Shown in pieces: positions 53,073 to 62,295 of a stretch of DNA of 64,000 nt. Location: positions 1 through 64,000 of the forward strand of contig JASBSZ010000014.1 in assembly GCA_030148665.1 (NCBI GenBank), in the 5' to 3' direction. Both the position numbers and the translations under genes were made by a program. How positions within the stretch are numbered: the stretch's first letter is position 1; the number at the start of each line of letters is the position of its first letter. The notes beneath the pieces are model-generated. The model ran no database searches, was not told the origin of the DNA, and worked only from the letters and a program-made list of their open reading frames with translations. Source of the DNA: Alphaproteobacteria bacterium. GTDB lineage: Bacteria > Pseudomonadota > Alphaproteobacteria > Rhodobacterales > Rhodobacteraceae.

Positions 53073-53525
53073 TCAGGTCTTCTTGGCGGCGCGCACGAGG
53101 CGTTCGAGAACATCGAGAAAACGCGATCTGTCGCGCCGGGAAAAACCCTTGCCGCCACCTTTTCGGAACGGGTCCGCGGCCCTGAGATCACCCATGAGGT
53201 CGCGCATGGCAAGGCGCTCGCCGATATTTGCCTCGGTGAACACGTCGCCGTCATGGCGTATTGCAGCGGCGCCGCCCTGGATCACGCGCGCGGCCAACGG
53301 GATGTCGGCGGTGACAACGATATCGCCCGCGCCGGCCTGCTCGGCGATCCATTTGTCGGCTTCGTCCGCGCCCTGCGGAACGATCACTGTCCTGACCAAA
53401 GGGTGGGGGCTGGGCCTTATGCCGCCATTGGACACGATCACCACGTTCAGGCCATGCCTTTCGGCAACCTTCCGGGCCTCGTCCCTGACCGGGCAGGCAT
53501 CGGCATCGACATAGATCGTGGTCAT
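53073..53525 (-). CDS. UPF0178 (YaiI/YqxD) family protein
   Basis: This 150-residue protein has the DUF188 signature [20 protein letters not shown] at the N-terminus, then VVIVSNGG and [20 protein letters not shown]. The fold is PIN/NYN-like and suggests a nuclease, but no function has been proven for the family. It is first in a two-gene unit with the ornithine-cyclodeaminase-like gene and divergent from glpK. Confidence 0.88.
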   Translation of the reverse strand: MTTIYVDADACPVRDEARKVAERHGLNVVIVSNGGIRPSPHPLVRTVIVPQGADEADKWIAEQAGAGDIVVTADIPLAARVIQGGAAAIRHDGDVFTEANIGERLAMRDLMGDLRAADPFRKGGGKGFSRRDRSRFLDVLERLVRAAKKT

Positions 53526-53655
53526 CGGGCGCCCATCCACATTGTTCGTGGCAAACTTATCGGCCGGGGCCGCGCACGACAAGCACCGCTGTTGCGGTTG
53601 TAATTCCCGCCCCTTTGGGCAAGAAATGTTCGAGCCAACAGCCAGGGGGCAGAAC

Positions 53656-55137
53656 ATGCGCCATATCCTTGCAATCGATCAGGGCACCACGTCCAGCCGC
53701 GCCATCGTCTTTGACAGCGCCTTGCGGCCCGTTGCGACGGCTCAGCAGGAGTTTCCCCAGCATTTTCCCCGCTCGGGCTGGGTCGAGCACGATCCCGAGG
53801 ACATCTGGGACACGACCCTTGCCACCTGCCGCAAGGCGCTCGAACAGGTGGACATGACGCAGGTTGAAGCCATCGGCATCACCAATCAGCGCGAAACCGT
53901 GGTCGTGTGGAACCGGCAGACGGGCAGGCCCATCCACAACGCGATCGTCTGGCAAGACCGCCGCACCGCCGAGCATTGCGCCCGATTGCGTGCGCAGGGG
54001 CTAGAGCCCATGATTACCGAAAAGACGGGCCTGCTGCTGGACCCGTATTTTTCGGCGTCAAAGATCGCGTGGCTTCTGGACAATGTCGAAGGCGCGCGCG
54101 TGGCGGCCAGGGACGGGATGCTGGCCTTTGGCACGATCGACAGCTTTCTTGTCTGGCGTCTGACAGGCGGCCGGGTCCATGCGACCGACGCCACCAACGC
54201 CTCGCGCACGATGTTGTATGACATCAATGCCGGGCGATGGGACGACGATCTGCTGAGGCTGTTCGACATCCCCGCCTCGATGCTGCCCGAGATACGCGAC
54301 AGCGCCGACGATTTCGGCCAGACCGACCCAGCCCTGTTTGGCCGCGCCATCGCCATCAGCGGGGTGGCCGGCGATCAGCAGGCTGCCACCGTCGGGCAGG
54401 CATGTTTTTCGCCCGGGATGATGAAATCGACCTACGGTACGGGTTGTTTTGCCCTGCTCAATACAGGCAGCGAAAAGGTGACCTCGACCAACCGGCTGCT
54501 GACGACCATCGCCTATCAGCTGGATGGCAAGCCGACCTATGCGCTGGAGGGCTCGATATTCGTTGCCGGCGCGGTGGTTCAATGGCTGCGTGACGGGCTG
54601 GGCATCATCTCGGATGCGTCCGAAACCCAGGCCCTTGCCAGTTCGGCCGACCCCGAACAGAGGGTCTATCTCGTGCCCGCCTTTACCGGTCTTGGCGCGC
54701 CGTACTGGGATGCCGAATGTCGCGGGGCGATTTACGGCCTGACACGGGGCACCGGCCCGGCCGAACTGGCGCGCGCCGCACTGGAATCGGTGGCGTTTCA
54801 GACGCGCGATCTGATCGAGGCGATGCGCGCCGACTGGGCGGGCGGCGGCGAGACCGTCTTGCGGGTGGACGGAGGGATGACGGCCAGCGACTGGACGATG
54901 CAGGCCATTGCCGATCAGCTGGCCGCGCCCGTCGATCGCCCCGAAGTGACGGAAACGACCGCACTTGGCGCGGCCTGCCTGGCCGGGCTTGCGTCAGGGA
55001 TGTTCGCAAGTAAGGAAGAATTTTCAAAGAGTTGGAAGCAACAGCGAAGATTTGTTCCACAGCTTGACGAGGCCCGCCGGCAAGCCGCCTATGACGGCTG
55101 GAAGGACGCAGTACGCCGAACATTGTCCAGAACGTGA
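53656..55137 (+). CDS. glpK: Glycerol kinase
   Basis: This 493-residue FGGY kinase makes glycerol-3-phosphate from glycerol and ATP. It starts [20 protein letters not shown], has the FGGY signatures VIGVANQRET-like region ([20 protein letters not shown]) and [18 protein letters not shown], and the C-terminal [20 protein letters not shown]. The ATG follows AGGGGGC. No glycerol facilitator, regulator or dehydrogenase gene is next to it, so it stands alone here. The gene ends against an AT-rich spacer and a convergent crotonase gene. Confidence 0.95.
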   Translation: MRHILAIDQGTTSSRAIVFDSALRPVATAQQEFPQHFPRSGWVEHDPEDIWDTTLATCRKALEQVDMTQVEAIGITNQRETVVVWNRQTGRPIHNAIVWQDRRTAEHCARLRAQGLEPMITEKTGLLLDPYFSASKIAWLLDNVEGARVAARDGMLAFGTIDSFLVWRLTGGRVHATDATNASRTMLYDINAGRWDDDLLRLFDIPASMLPEIRDSADDFGQTDPALFGRAIAISGVAGDQQAATVGQACFSPGMMKSTYGTGCFALLNTGSEKVTSTNRLLTTIAYQLDGKPTYALEGSIFVAGAVVQWLRDGLGIISDASETQALASSADPEQRVYLVPAFTGLGAPYWDAECRGAIYGLTRGTGPAELARAALESVAFQTRDLIEAMRADWAGGGETVLRVDGGMTASDWTMQAIADQLAAPVDRPEVTETTALGAACLAGLASGMFASKEEFSKSWKQQRRFVPQLDEARRQAAYDGWKDAVRRTLSRT

Positions 55138-55294
55138 GGAAAATTTCGTAATATCATGATTTATATGGCAAAATCCATATAGGACAGATAATTTCGTAGA
55201 TCCGTGCGCAGATCCCCTCACGGGTGGATCTGGGTGCAACAAGTCGGTTATTCATTCAAGTTATCATACCATATTATCGTTTATAATAAGCAAC
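55138..55294. other. AT-rich convergent spacer between glpK and a crotonase gene
   Basis: This 157-bp region is visibly much richer in A and T than the rest of the window, especially at 55138-55200 and 55250-55294. It contains the inverted repeat TATATGG-N6-CCATATA and a weaker imperfect one around AGATCC/GGATCT. No gene fits. Both neighbouring genes end here, so hairpins in it may serve as terminators from either side. Confidence 0.6.
55162..55181. repeat. Inverted repeat TATATGG-N6-CCATATA
   Basis: The arms are 7 bp and perfect, with the loop CAAAAT. It lies 25 bp after the glpK stop. It may be a weak bidirectional terminator or a protein-binding palindrome; the AT-rich stem makes strong termination unlikely. 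Confidence 0.45.
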
Positions 55295-56023
55295 TTATAA
55301 CTCATTTCTCATGTATGAACGCAAGCGGGCCAATGCGTCCTCGTCCTGCTGGTACACGGCCGCACGGGCATCGCTTGCCACCGGCTGGTTGCCGCCCCGT
55401 CGGATCAGTGCCTTGATCGCGGCGACCGGGGCGACCGGGCTGTTGCACGCGGCCTCGGCCAGCGAGGTAATGGTGCGGTCCATGTCCGGCGCGTCGACGA
55501 TCAGGTCGATCAGCCCGAATGACAGGGCCTGGTCGGCTGACAGTTTTCTTGCGGCCAGCAGAATCAGGCTGGTCCGGGCGGGGCCGATCAGTTCGTTCAT
55601 GCGGACCACATCCGAGGGCTGGGGCAGAAAGCCGTTTCTGAGCACCGGATAAAAGAACCGCGCAGCTGGCACCGAAATCCGCAGATCGCAGGCAAGTGCG
55701 ATACCGAAACCGCCTCCGGCCAGGGTGCCGTTCAGTGCGCAGATGGTCAGACATGGCAGCGCGGCCAGACGGGCCGAAACCTGCTCCCAGATCGGGCTGG
55801 TGGTAAAGTTGCCGCCGGCCCGCGCCGCGGTCAGGTCGGCGCCGGCGCAAAATACCTTGTCTCCGGCCCCGGTAATCACAAGGCAGCGCAGATTGTCGGC
55901 CATCGCGGCATCGGAAAAGATCTCGTCCAGCCGCGCAAGCATCCCGGGGGTCAGTGCGTTCGCCTTGTCTGGCCGGTTCAGCGTGACAGTCCAGATGGCC
56001 GCATCCCGCTGTAGCGCGATCAT
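55295..56023 (-). CDS. Enoyl-CoA hydratase/isomerase family protein
   Basis: This 242-residue crotonase-fold protein has the oxyanion-hole segments VFCAGADLTAARAGG and NGTLAGGGFGIALACD. The first catalytic Glu position of true hydratases (GGxCE) is Gly-Phe-Gly here, and the second region reads VLRNGFLPQPSD. It is therefore probably not a classical 2-enoyl-CoA hydratase but an isomerase, decarboxylase or hydrolase of the superfamily. It overlaps the SDR gene by ATGA, so the two enzymes likely act in one acyl-CoA pathway. Confidence 0.8.
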   Translation of the reverse strand: MIALQRDAAIWTVTLNRPDKANALTPGMLARLDEIFSDAAMADNLRCLVITGAGDKVFCAGADLTAARAGGNFTTSPIWEQVSARLAALPCLTICALNGTLAGGGFGIALACDLRISVPAARFFYPVLRNGFLPQPSDVVRMNELIGPARTSLILLAARKLSADQALSFGLIDLIVDAPDMDRTITSLAEAACNSPVAPVAAIKALIRRGGNQPVASDARAAVYQQDEDALARLRSYMRNEL

Positions 56024-56769
56024 GAAACCAGCCCCACACGCCGACGTACCGATTCCTCGCGCAGCGAGACGACGCCGCCCAGATAGTCGTCGGCATCATC
56101 GCCGCACATCCATGCAAGGGCCTGAGCGGGCCATTCGGGGGGAATGTGGTCATCCCAGTTCATCTGCGCCACGGGGTTGATGCCCGATTTCCTGATTACC
56201 TGCTGCATGTCGGTCGCAACCGTGCCGGGCGACAGGACCAGCGCCCTGATCCCCTGCCCGGCAAGCTCGGCATGGATGCAGCGGTTCAGGTGATGGACCG
56301 CCGCCTTCGAGGCACAGTAGTGGCTCCAGCCCTCGAGCGCCGAGGTCGCGGCGCCCGATCCGATGGTCAGGATGGTTCCGCCGTCCTTCATGTGGGGCAG
56401 CACCGCGTGGACGCAGTTGAAAACCCCCTTGACGTTGACGTCGATCACCCGCGCCCAGTCGTCAGGGTCGATGTCGCGGATCATGCCGATGGGATCGATG
56501 ATACCGGCATTGTTGATGAGGATGTCGATACCGCCAAGGTCGCGAACGGTCTGCGCCACGCCCTCGGCAACCGACGAGGGGTCGGCAACATCCATGGGAA
56601 TCGCAATCGCGCTGCTGCCGAGTTCACCCGCTATCCGCCGGATATCGGGGGTCGAGCGCGCAGCAAGCGCCACCCTGGCGCCCAGCGCCGCAAAAAGGCG
56701 GGCGGTGGCCTCGCCAATACCGCGTGACGCGCCGGTGATCAGAACCCTCTTTCCGGTAACATGAGACAT
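56020..56769 (-). CDS. Short-chain dehydrogenase/reductase (SDR)
   Basis: This 249-residue classical SDR has the cofactor motif LITGASRGIGEATARLFAA, the NNAG motif ILINNAGIIDPIG and the active-site Ser plus Tyr-x-x-x-Lys (WSHYCASKAAVHHLNR). It probably oxidises or reduces a hydroxyacyl-CoA or similar alcohol. The ATG at 56769 has GGAG 7 bp upstream. It is the first gene of a pair with the crotonase-family gene. Confidence 0.9.
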   Translation of the reverse strand: MSHVTGKRVLITGASRGIGEATARLFAALGARVALAARSTPDIRRIAGELGSSAIAIPMDVADPSSVAEGVAQTVRDLGGIDILINNAGIIDPIGMIRDIDPDDWARVIDVNVKGVFNCVHAVLPHMKDGGTILTIGSGAATSALEGWSHYCASKAAVHHLNRCIHAELAGQGIRALVLSPGTVATDMQQVIRKSGINPVAQMNWDDHIPPEWPAQALAWMCGDDADDYLGGVVSLREESVRRRVGLVS

Positions 56770-56954
56770 CAATCAACTCCATCTGGCCGGGAAATCCCTT
56801 CCCTTTGGGGCGAGAAAATCCAAAGCCCGGGCGCAATGCAAGCGAAATGACGCAACTGCCCGATCAGACGAAGTGATTTCTTGACGCAACGACAAAAGAG
56901 CGGGATGCTGGGACAGGTTTATTGCAGGCATCAGCATTTTGAAAAGAGGTCCCT

Positions 56955-58490
56955 ATGCGCAATCGATTTTTCCCCGCAATTCTCGTTGCCGCAATCTCGG
57001 CGGTTGCGGTGGCGCCAGCACAGGCGGCGCTGACATCCCAGCAGATACGCGATCAACTGATATCCATATACCGTTCGATGGGTTATACCGTCGCCATCGG
57101 TGAAGAAGTTGACAATGCTGGCACGATCACGCTGGACAGCCTGACGATGTCACGCGAGATACCGCAAAGCGGTGCCACAATATCGGTATCCTACGACAAG
57201 ATCACCCTTTCGCCGAACGGCGATGCTGTCGAAATGACCATCTCGCCGAATATCAACTTTTCGGTCGATATTCCTGCCGAGAGGCCCGGCCGCAAGGATG
57301 TCAGTGTCGCCGCCCACATGGTCACCACCGATTTCAGAGCAATGTTTTCGGGTGATGTGAGCAATATCAAGGCCGAGGTCAGCCTGGCCAAGGCGATCTT
57401 TACGCTGGATGACGTGTTGAGTGCCGGACAGAAAATGCCGGCCACCGCCAGCCTGGTTGCCCATGATTCGTCAGGCACCTATCAGTTGGGCCTGCCAGAT
57501 GGCGGAGGGCGCACCATTGACGGCGATGCCACCCTGGGGAATGTGGTCTTTTCCATCGGGATCGATGAGCCGGGCGGTAAGGGCTATGTAAAGGCTTCGG
57601 GTTCGCTGGCCGGCTTGCAACAGTCGTTTTCGGTTTCGACCCCGGATCTTTCAAAATACGACATGAATGATCCGACCGCAGTGATCACGATGATCAAGGA
57701 CGGTCTTTCCGTCAGCGGCAGCCTTGCCCTGGGCAAGATGGCGGTGCAGGTCGATTCCCTGGTGAGGAACAAGACGAGCAATGTTGCGGTAACGTCGGAC
57801 AGCGGGAACTTTGGCATTTCCCTTTCCCGAGACAGGGTCAGCTACGGCATCGCGGAAAACGGGGTGCGGATCCGCATCGCCTCGCAACAGCTGCCCATCC
57901 CCGAAATAAAGGTCGGATATGACCAGCTGGCGCTGAATTTCGATCTTCCGCTGGCTCAGGCGTCGGCGCCGTCGGATTTCAGCGTTTCCGTCGCGTTGCG
58001 AAATCTTGCCGTGGACGATGCCGTGTGGTCAATGTTCGACCCGGGCGGGATGCTGGTTCATGATCCGGCAACCCTCGCCGTTGCGCTGAGCGGCAAGTTG
58101 CTGGTTCTGACCGACCTGCTGGATCCCGAAAAGGTTGCTCAAATGGGTGGTCCGCCCTGGATCCCGACGGCAATCAACCTGAACGAACTGACCGCATCGG
58201 CCCTGGGCGCGATACTGACGGGCAAGGGGTCGTTCAAGGTGGACATGAGCAGCGGCAAGACGATCAACGGGCTTCCTCTGCCTGTGGGGGCGGTCGATCT
58301 GGATCTGAAGGGGGCATATGGGCTGATCGATTCGCTTGCGTCGATGGGACTGCTGAAGGACAAGCAGGCCATGGGATTCAAGGGCATGCTTGGCGCCTTT
58401 GCCAAGCCGGTCGGAGAAGACCATGTAACCTCGCGTATCGAGGTTACCCAGGAAGGCGAGATTACCGCGAACGGGCAGCGCCTGAAATAG
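56955..58490 (+). CDS. DUF2125-type secreted protein
   Basis: This 511-residue exported protein has a signal peptide (residues 1-24, ending APAQA). A long beta-rich body follows, with repeated short strands (TISVSYDKITLSPNGDAVEM, GKGYVKASGSLAGLQQSFSV) and conserved parts such as LNELTASALGAILTGKGSFK and DVDLKGAYGLID-like segments near the end. It resembles the rhodobacteral DUF2125 family; function is unknown and it probably resides in the periplasm. It has its own 185-bp upstream spacer and stands alone. Confidence 0.7.
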   Translation: MRNRFFPAILVAAISAVAVAPAQAALTSQQIRDQLISIYRSMGYTVAIGEEVDNAGTITLDSLTMSREIPQSGATISVSYDKITLSPNGDAVEMTISPNINFSVDIPAERPGRKDVSVAAHMVTTDFRAMFSGDVSNIKAEVSLAKAIFTLDDVLSAGQKMPATASLVAHDSSGTYQLGLPDGGGRTIDGDATLGNVVFSIGIDEPGGKGYVKASGSLAGLQQSFSVSTPDLSKYDMNDPTAVITMIKDGLSVSGSLALGKMAVQVDSLVRNKTSNVAVTSDSGNFGISLSRDRVSYGIAENGVRIRIASQQLPIPEIKVGYDQLALNFDLPLAQASAPSDFSVSVALRNLAVDDAVWSMFDPGGMLVHDPATLAVALSGKLLVLTDLLDPEKVAQMGGPPWIPTAINLNELTASALGAILTGKGSFKVDMSSGKTINGLPLPVGAVDLDLKGAYGLIDSLASMGLLKDKQAMGFKGMLGAFAKPVGEDHVTSRIEVTQEGEITANGQRLK

Positions 58491-58578
58491 GGCGCGTTCG
58501 GGGCCTGCCCTTGAACCTGGCAATGGTATTGCCTTAAGGCATGCCCTAATCAGGCATGCACATATTCGGGCAGAGGTC

Positions 58579-59925
58579 ATGGCGGAAAACTTGCAGAAAC
58601 TCACCGGGGCGTTGCTCGAGGCGGCCCGGACGGCCGGTGCGGACGGGGCCGATGCGTTGGCCGTGTCGGGGCGCGCGCTGTCGATCGAGGTCCTGAACGG
58701 AGCGCTGGAACATGCCGAACGCTCGGAAGGCGTCGATATCGGGCTGCGCGTTCTGATTGGCCCGCGGCAGGCCTGCGTTGCCGCCTCGGACACGAAACCG
58801 GAAACCCTGGTCGAAATGGCCGAACGCGCCGTTGCCATGGCGCGCGAAGCCCCCGAGGACGATTCGATCGGCCTGGCCGAACCCGGACAGCTGGCCCGCG
58901 AGTGGGATCTTGCGGCGCTGGAACTGGCCGACCCCGCGGACGAGCCTGACCCGACCGCGCTGGAGCGCGCCGCGCTCGAAGCGGAATCCGCCGCGCTGGC
59001 CGTGAGCGGCGTCAGCCAGGTTCAGGCAAGCGGGGCAAGCTATTCCCGCAGGAAGATTCACCTCGCCACGTCAAACGGGTTTTCGGGTGGATACGCGCGC
59101 ACGGACAACACGGTCTACAGTGTCGCCATTACAGGCGAAGGCCTGTCGATGGAGCGCGATCATGCCGCCGAATCCCGCAGCTTTCGCGCGGACCTGCCGC
59201 CGGCTGCGGAAATCGGCCGTCTCGCCGGCGAGCGTGCTGTCGCCCGAAAGGGTGCCGCGCGGCCGCCCACGGGCGCATGGCCTGTTCTGTTTGACGAACG
59301 TGTCTCGGCCTCGTTGATCGGGCACCTGCTGGCCGCGATCAACGGGACGGCAATCGTGCGCGGCTCGAGCTGGCTGCGCGATGCGCTGGGAGAACAGGTC
59401 CTGCCGACCGGGCTGTCGTTGATCGAGGATCCGTTTCGCCCGCGGATTTCAGCCTCGCGCCCCTTTGATGGTGAGGGCCTGCCCACGCGTCGGCGCGAGA
59501 TCGTGAAGGACGGTATCCTTGCCGGATGGACGCTCGATCTTGCGACCGCGCGGCGTCTGGGCATGGAAAGCACGGCGAATGCCTCGCGTGGCACGGCGGC
59601 GCCGCCTTCGCCGGCCGCCGGCAATGTCGCACTGACGCAAGGAGGGCAGAGCCGTGACGCGCTGATCCGCGATATGGGCACCGGGTTGCTGGTCACCTCG
59701 CTGATGGGTGCATCGATCAATCCGACGACGGGGGATTATTCGCGCGGTGCCGCGGGGTTCTGGGTCGAAAATGGCGAGATCGCCCGTCCCGTCAACGAAT
59801 GTACGATCGCCGGCAATCTGCGTGACATGCTGCTGAGCCTGCGTCCGGCCAATGACGCGCGCGCGCACCGCTCGCGTATGGTGCCCAGCCTTCTGGTCGA
59901 GGGGCTGACCATTGCCGGAGAGTGA
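58579..59925 (+). CDS. pmbA: TldD/PmbA-family metalloprotease subunit PmbA
   Basis: This 448-residue homologue of TldE/PmbA would process small peptides together with TldD. Family features are the N-terminal LEHAERSEGVDIGLRVLIG-like strand pattern and the C-terminal blocks FDGEGLPTRRREIVKDGILA, STANASRGTAAPPSPAAGNV and GDYSRGAAGFWVENGEIARP. TldD carries the HExxxH metal site, and none is seen here, as usual for PmbA. The upstream spacer (58491-58578) contains the palindrome GCCTTAAGGC and two copies of GGCATGC. It is the first gene of a five-gene run to lpxK. Confidence 0.92.
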   Translation: MAENLQKLTGALLEAARTAGADGADALAVSGRALSIEVLNGALEHAERSEGVDIGLRVLIGPRQACVAASDTKPETLVEMAERAVAMAREAPEDDSIGLAEPGQLAREWDLAALELADPADEPDPTALERAALEAESAALAVSGVSQVQASGASYSRRKIHLATSNGFSGGYARTDNTVYSVAITGEGLSMERDHAAESRSFRADLPPAAEIGRLAGERAVARKGAARPPTGAWPVLFDERVSASLIGHLLAAINGTAIVRGSSWLRDALGEQVLPTGLSLIEDPFRPRISASRPFDGEGLPTRRREIVKDGILAGWTLDLATARRLGMESTANASRGTAAPPSPAAGNVALTQGGQSRDALIRDMGTGLLVTSLMGASINPTTGDYSRGAAGFWVENGEIARPVNECTIAGNLRDMLLSLRPANDARAHRSRMVPSLLVEGLTIAGE

Positions 59926-60688
59926 TCTGAGCCTGCTGCGCGACGCCGCGCTCGAAGCCGGTCGAATCGCCAGGCGTTATTTCCGGGCGGATCAGCAGGT
60001 ATGGGACAAGGGCGGCGGGCAGGGTCCTGTTTCCGAGGCCGATCTTGAAATCGACCGCATGCTCAGGGAACGCCTGTCGGCCGCACGCCCCGCCTATGGC
60101 TGGCTGTCCGAGGAAACCGAAGACAACGACGAACGCCTGTCGGCCGCGCGCGTGTTCATTATCGATCCGATCGACGGGACGCGGGCCTTTGTCGCCGGGC
60201 AGACGACATTTGCCCATTCGCTGGCGGTGGCCGAAAATGGCAGGGTGGTGGCGGCGGTCGTTCACCTGCCGCTGCGCGAACTGACGTACGAGGCCACTCC
60301 GGGCGGCGGCGCCTTCCTGAACGGGCGCAGGCTGGCCGTCTCGGAACGGGCGGGTCTGGAGGGCGCCCAGGTGCTGGCCCCCGGCAAACAGATGGTGCCC
60401 GAGCTCTGGCCAGGCGGTCTGCCGGCGTTCGAGCGGCATTTTCGTTCTTCCCTGGCATATCGGTTGTGTCTGGTGGCCGAGGGGCGGTTCGACGCCATGC
60501 TGACGCTGCGCGACGCATGGGAATGGGACATCGCCGCCGGCACGCTGATATGTACCGAGGCCGCCGCCACCGTTACCGACAGGTTCGGTCAACCGCTGAG
60601 GTTCAACAGCCCCGGCGCGCAAACCGCGGGCGTGCTGGCGGCAGGCCCGGCGATTCATGCGGGAATTCTTGCCCATCTCGGCAGTTGA
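59912..60688 (+). CDS. CysQ-like 3'(2'),5'-bisphosphate nucleotidase / inositol-phosphatase family
   Basis: This 258-residue phosphatase has the metal-binding motifs of the inositol monophosphatase superfamily: GPVSEADLEIDRML, the Glu pair LSEETEDN, IIDPIDGTRAFV and the C-terminal DAWEWDIAAGTLI. The best guess is hydrolysis of 3'-phosphoadenosine 5'-phosphate, but inositol phosphates are possible. The start is a TTG overlapping the pmbA end by 14 bp, with GAGGGG 7 bp upstream. Confidence 0.85.
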   Translation: MPESDLSLLRDAALEAGRIARRYFRADQQVWDKGGGQGPVSEADLEIDRMLRERLSAARPAYGWLSEETEDNDERLSAARVFIIDPIDGTRAFVAGQTTFAHSLAVAENGRVVAAVVHLPLRELTYEATPGGGAFLNGRRLAVSERAGLEGAQVLAPGKQMVPELWPGGLPAFERHFRSSLAYRLCLVAEGRFDAMLTLRDAWEWDIAAGTLICTEAAATVTDRFGQPLRFNSPGAQTAGVLAAGPAIHAGILAHLGS

Positions 60689-60747
60689 CGGGCCTTTCCA
60701 ACGCGTCTGACATGCCGTAAACCCGCCCCATCATTCAGGAGGGATTC

Positions 60748-60990
60748 ATGGTCCAGCGATTGCATCTGGTTTTCGGCGGGGAACTGGTTGACCCGCAACA
60801 TGCGGTGTTCCGCAATGTCGATGACATCGATATCGTCGGCATCTTTCCCGACTATGAAAGCGCGTATGACGCGTGGAAGGATGCCGCGCACCGGACGGTG
60901 GATGATGCGCATCAGCGCTATTTCATTGCCCACCTGCACAGGTTGCGCGACGAGACATCTCCAAGCGGCCCGACCGAAGAGCTGGGCTGA
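60748..60990 (+). CDS. DUF4170 small protein
   Basis: This 80-residue cytoplasmic protein contains the DUF4170 pattern LHLVFGGELVDPQHAVFRNV followed by VGIFPDYESAYDAWKDAAHR. It is always short and found next to waaA in Rhodobacterales and relatives. Function is unknown. It lies 15 bp upstream of waaA with an AGGAGG ribosome-binding site of its own. Confidence 0.82.
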   Translation: MVQRLHLVFGGELVDPQHAVFRNVDDIDIVGIFPDYESAYDAWKDAAHRTVDDAHQRYFIAHLHRLRDETSPSGPTEELG

Positions 60991-61005
60991 CGGGCGGGCG
61001 CTGCA

Positions 61006-62295
61006 ATGGGCCATTCGATCGGGCTGGCGCTGTATCTTGCCTTTTCCGAGCGCGCGACCGGTCTGGCCGAACGCAAGCTGCGCGCGCGCCTGGCCGAAGG
61101 CAAGGAGCATCCCGAAAGACTGCCCGAAAGGATGGGCAAGGCCTCGCGCCCGCGGCCCGCGGGTCGTCTTGTCTGGTTCCACGCCGCCAGCGTTGGCGAA
61201 TCGCTGTCGATACTGGAGCTGGTGCGCCGGTTGCTCGACCGTTACGACGATTTGTCGGTTCTGGTCACGACGGGCACCCTGACCTCGGCCGAGATGATGG
61301 CCGAACGTCTGCCGTCGCGTGCCTTTCACCAGTTCGCCCCGCTGGATGCGCGCCCTTTCATCCGGCGCTTTCTGGATCACTGGCGCCCGGATCTGGCCGT
61401 CTGGGTCGAGAGCGAGCTTTGGCCGGCCATGATCCACGAGACACATCGCCGGCATATTCCCATGGTGCTGATAAATGCCCGCATGTCGCGGGATTCGGTG
61501 CGCAACTGGCGCTGGTTTCCGGGATTCGCCAGATCGCTGCTCGGCCGTTTCGATCATGTTCTGGCACAGGACGATCTGACCGCGCGCAACCTGCGCCGCC
61601 TTGGCCTGCCGGGTGGACGAGTCGAGGTCGGCGGAACCCTGAAAGAGGGCTCGGCCGCGCTGCCTTGTGACGAGTCCGAGCGCGCGCGCCTGGCTGCGCG
61701 TCTGTCGGGCCGCCCGATCTGGCTGGCGGCCTCGACCCATCCCGGCGAGGAACAGCTGGTTGCCCGCGCCCATCGGCAGGCGGCGCGTGCGGCGCGGCGC
61801 CTGTTGCTGATCATCGCTCCGCGGCATCCAGAACGGGGTGACGAAATCGCCGCCATGCTGCGCGACCAGGGCTGGAACATCACGCAACGTTCAAGGGGGC
61901 AAGAGCCGGATCAGGACACCGACATCTATCTTGCCGATACCCTGGGCGAGATGGGTCTGTGGTATCGTCTGGCACCTGTTACCTTTCTGGGCGGATCCCT
62001 GGTCGAGATCGGGGGGCACAACCCGTTCGAGCCTGCCGCGCTGGGCTCGGCCATCATACACGGGCCGCATGTGTTCAAGGTGGCCGACATATTCGCGCGT
62101 CTGGCAGCAGTCGATGCGGTGGTCGAGGTCGACTCGGCCGAAACGCTGGCGCATGCGGTGGTCGAGGTGCTGGCCCCCGACAAGGCGGCGGCCATGGCAC
62201 ATGCGGCATGGGAGGTCAGCTCGGCCGGGGCCAAGGTCACCGACCGCGCGCTTGCCCTGCTGGGCGACCATTTGCCGCAGACGGGAGAAAACTGA
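61006..62295 (+). CDS. waaA: 3-deoxy-D-manno-octulosonic acid transferase
   Basis: This 429-residue inner-membrane-associated GT-B glycosyltransferase adds Kdo to lipid A precursors. It has the acceptor-domain motif WFHAASVGESLSILELVRRL, the segment LAVWVESELWPAMIHETHRR and the donor-domain motif GGSLVEIGGHNPFEPAALGS. The ATG at 61006 follows the DUF4170 gene by 15 bp and its stop overlaps the lpxK ATG by one base. Confidence 0.93.
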   Translation: MGHSIGLALYLAFSERATGLAERKLRARLAEGKEHPERLPERMGKASRPRPAGRLVWFHAASVGESLSILELVRRLLDRYDDLSVLVTTGTLTSAEMMAERLPSRAFHQFAPLDARPFIRRFLDHWRPDLAVWVESELWPAMIHETHRRHIPMVLINARMSRDSVRNWRWFPGFARSLLGRFDHVLAQDDLTARNLRRLGLPGGRVEVGGTLKEGSAALPCDESERARLAARLSGRPIWLAASTHPGEEQLVARAHRQAARAARRLLLIIAPRHPERGDEIAAMLRDQGWNITQRSRGQEPDQDTDIYLADTLGEMGLWYRLAPVTFLGGSLVEIGGHNPFEPAALGSAIIHGPHVFKVADIFARLAAVDAVVEVDSAETLAHAVVEVLAPDKAAAMAHAAWEVSSAGAKVTDRALALLGDHLPQTGEN

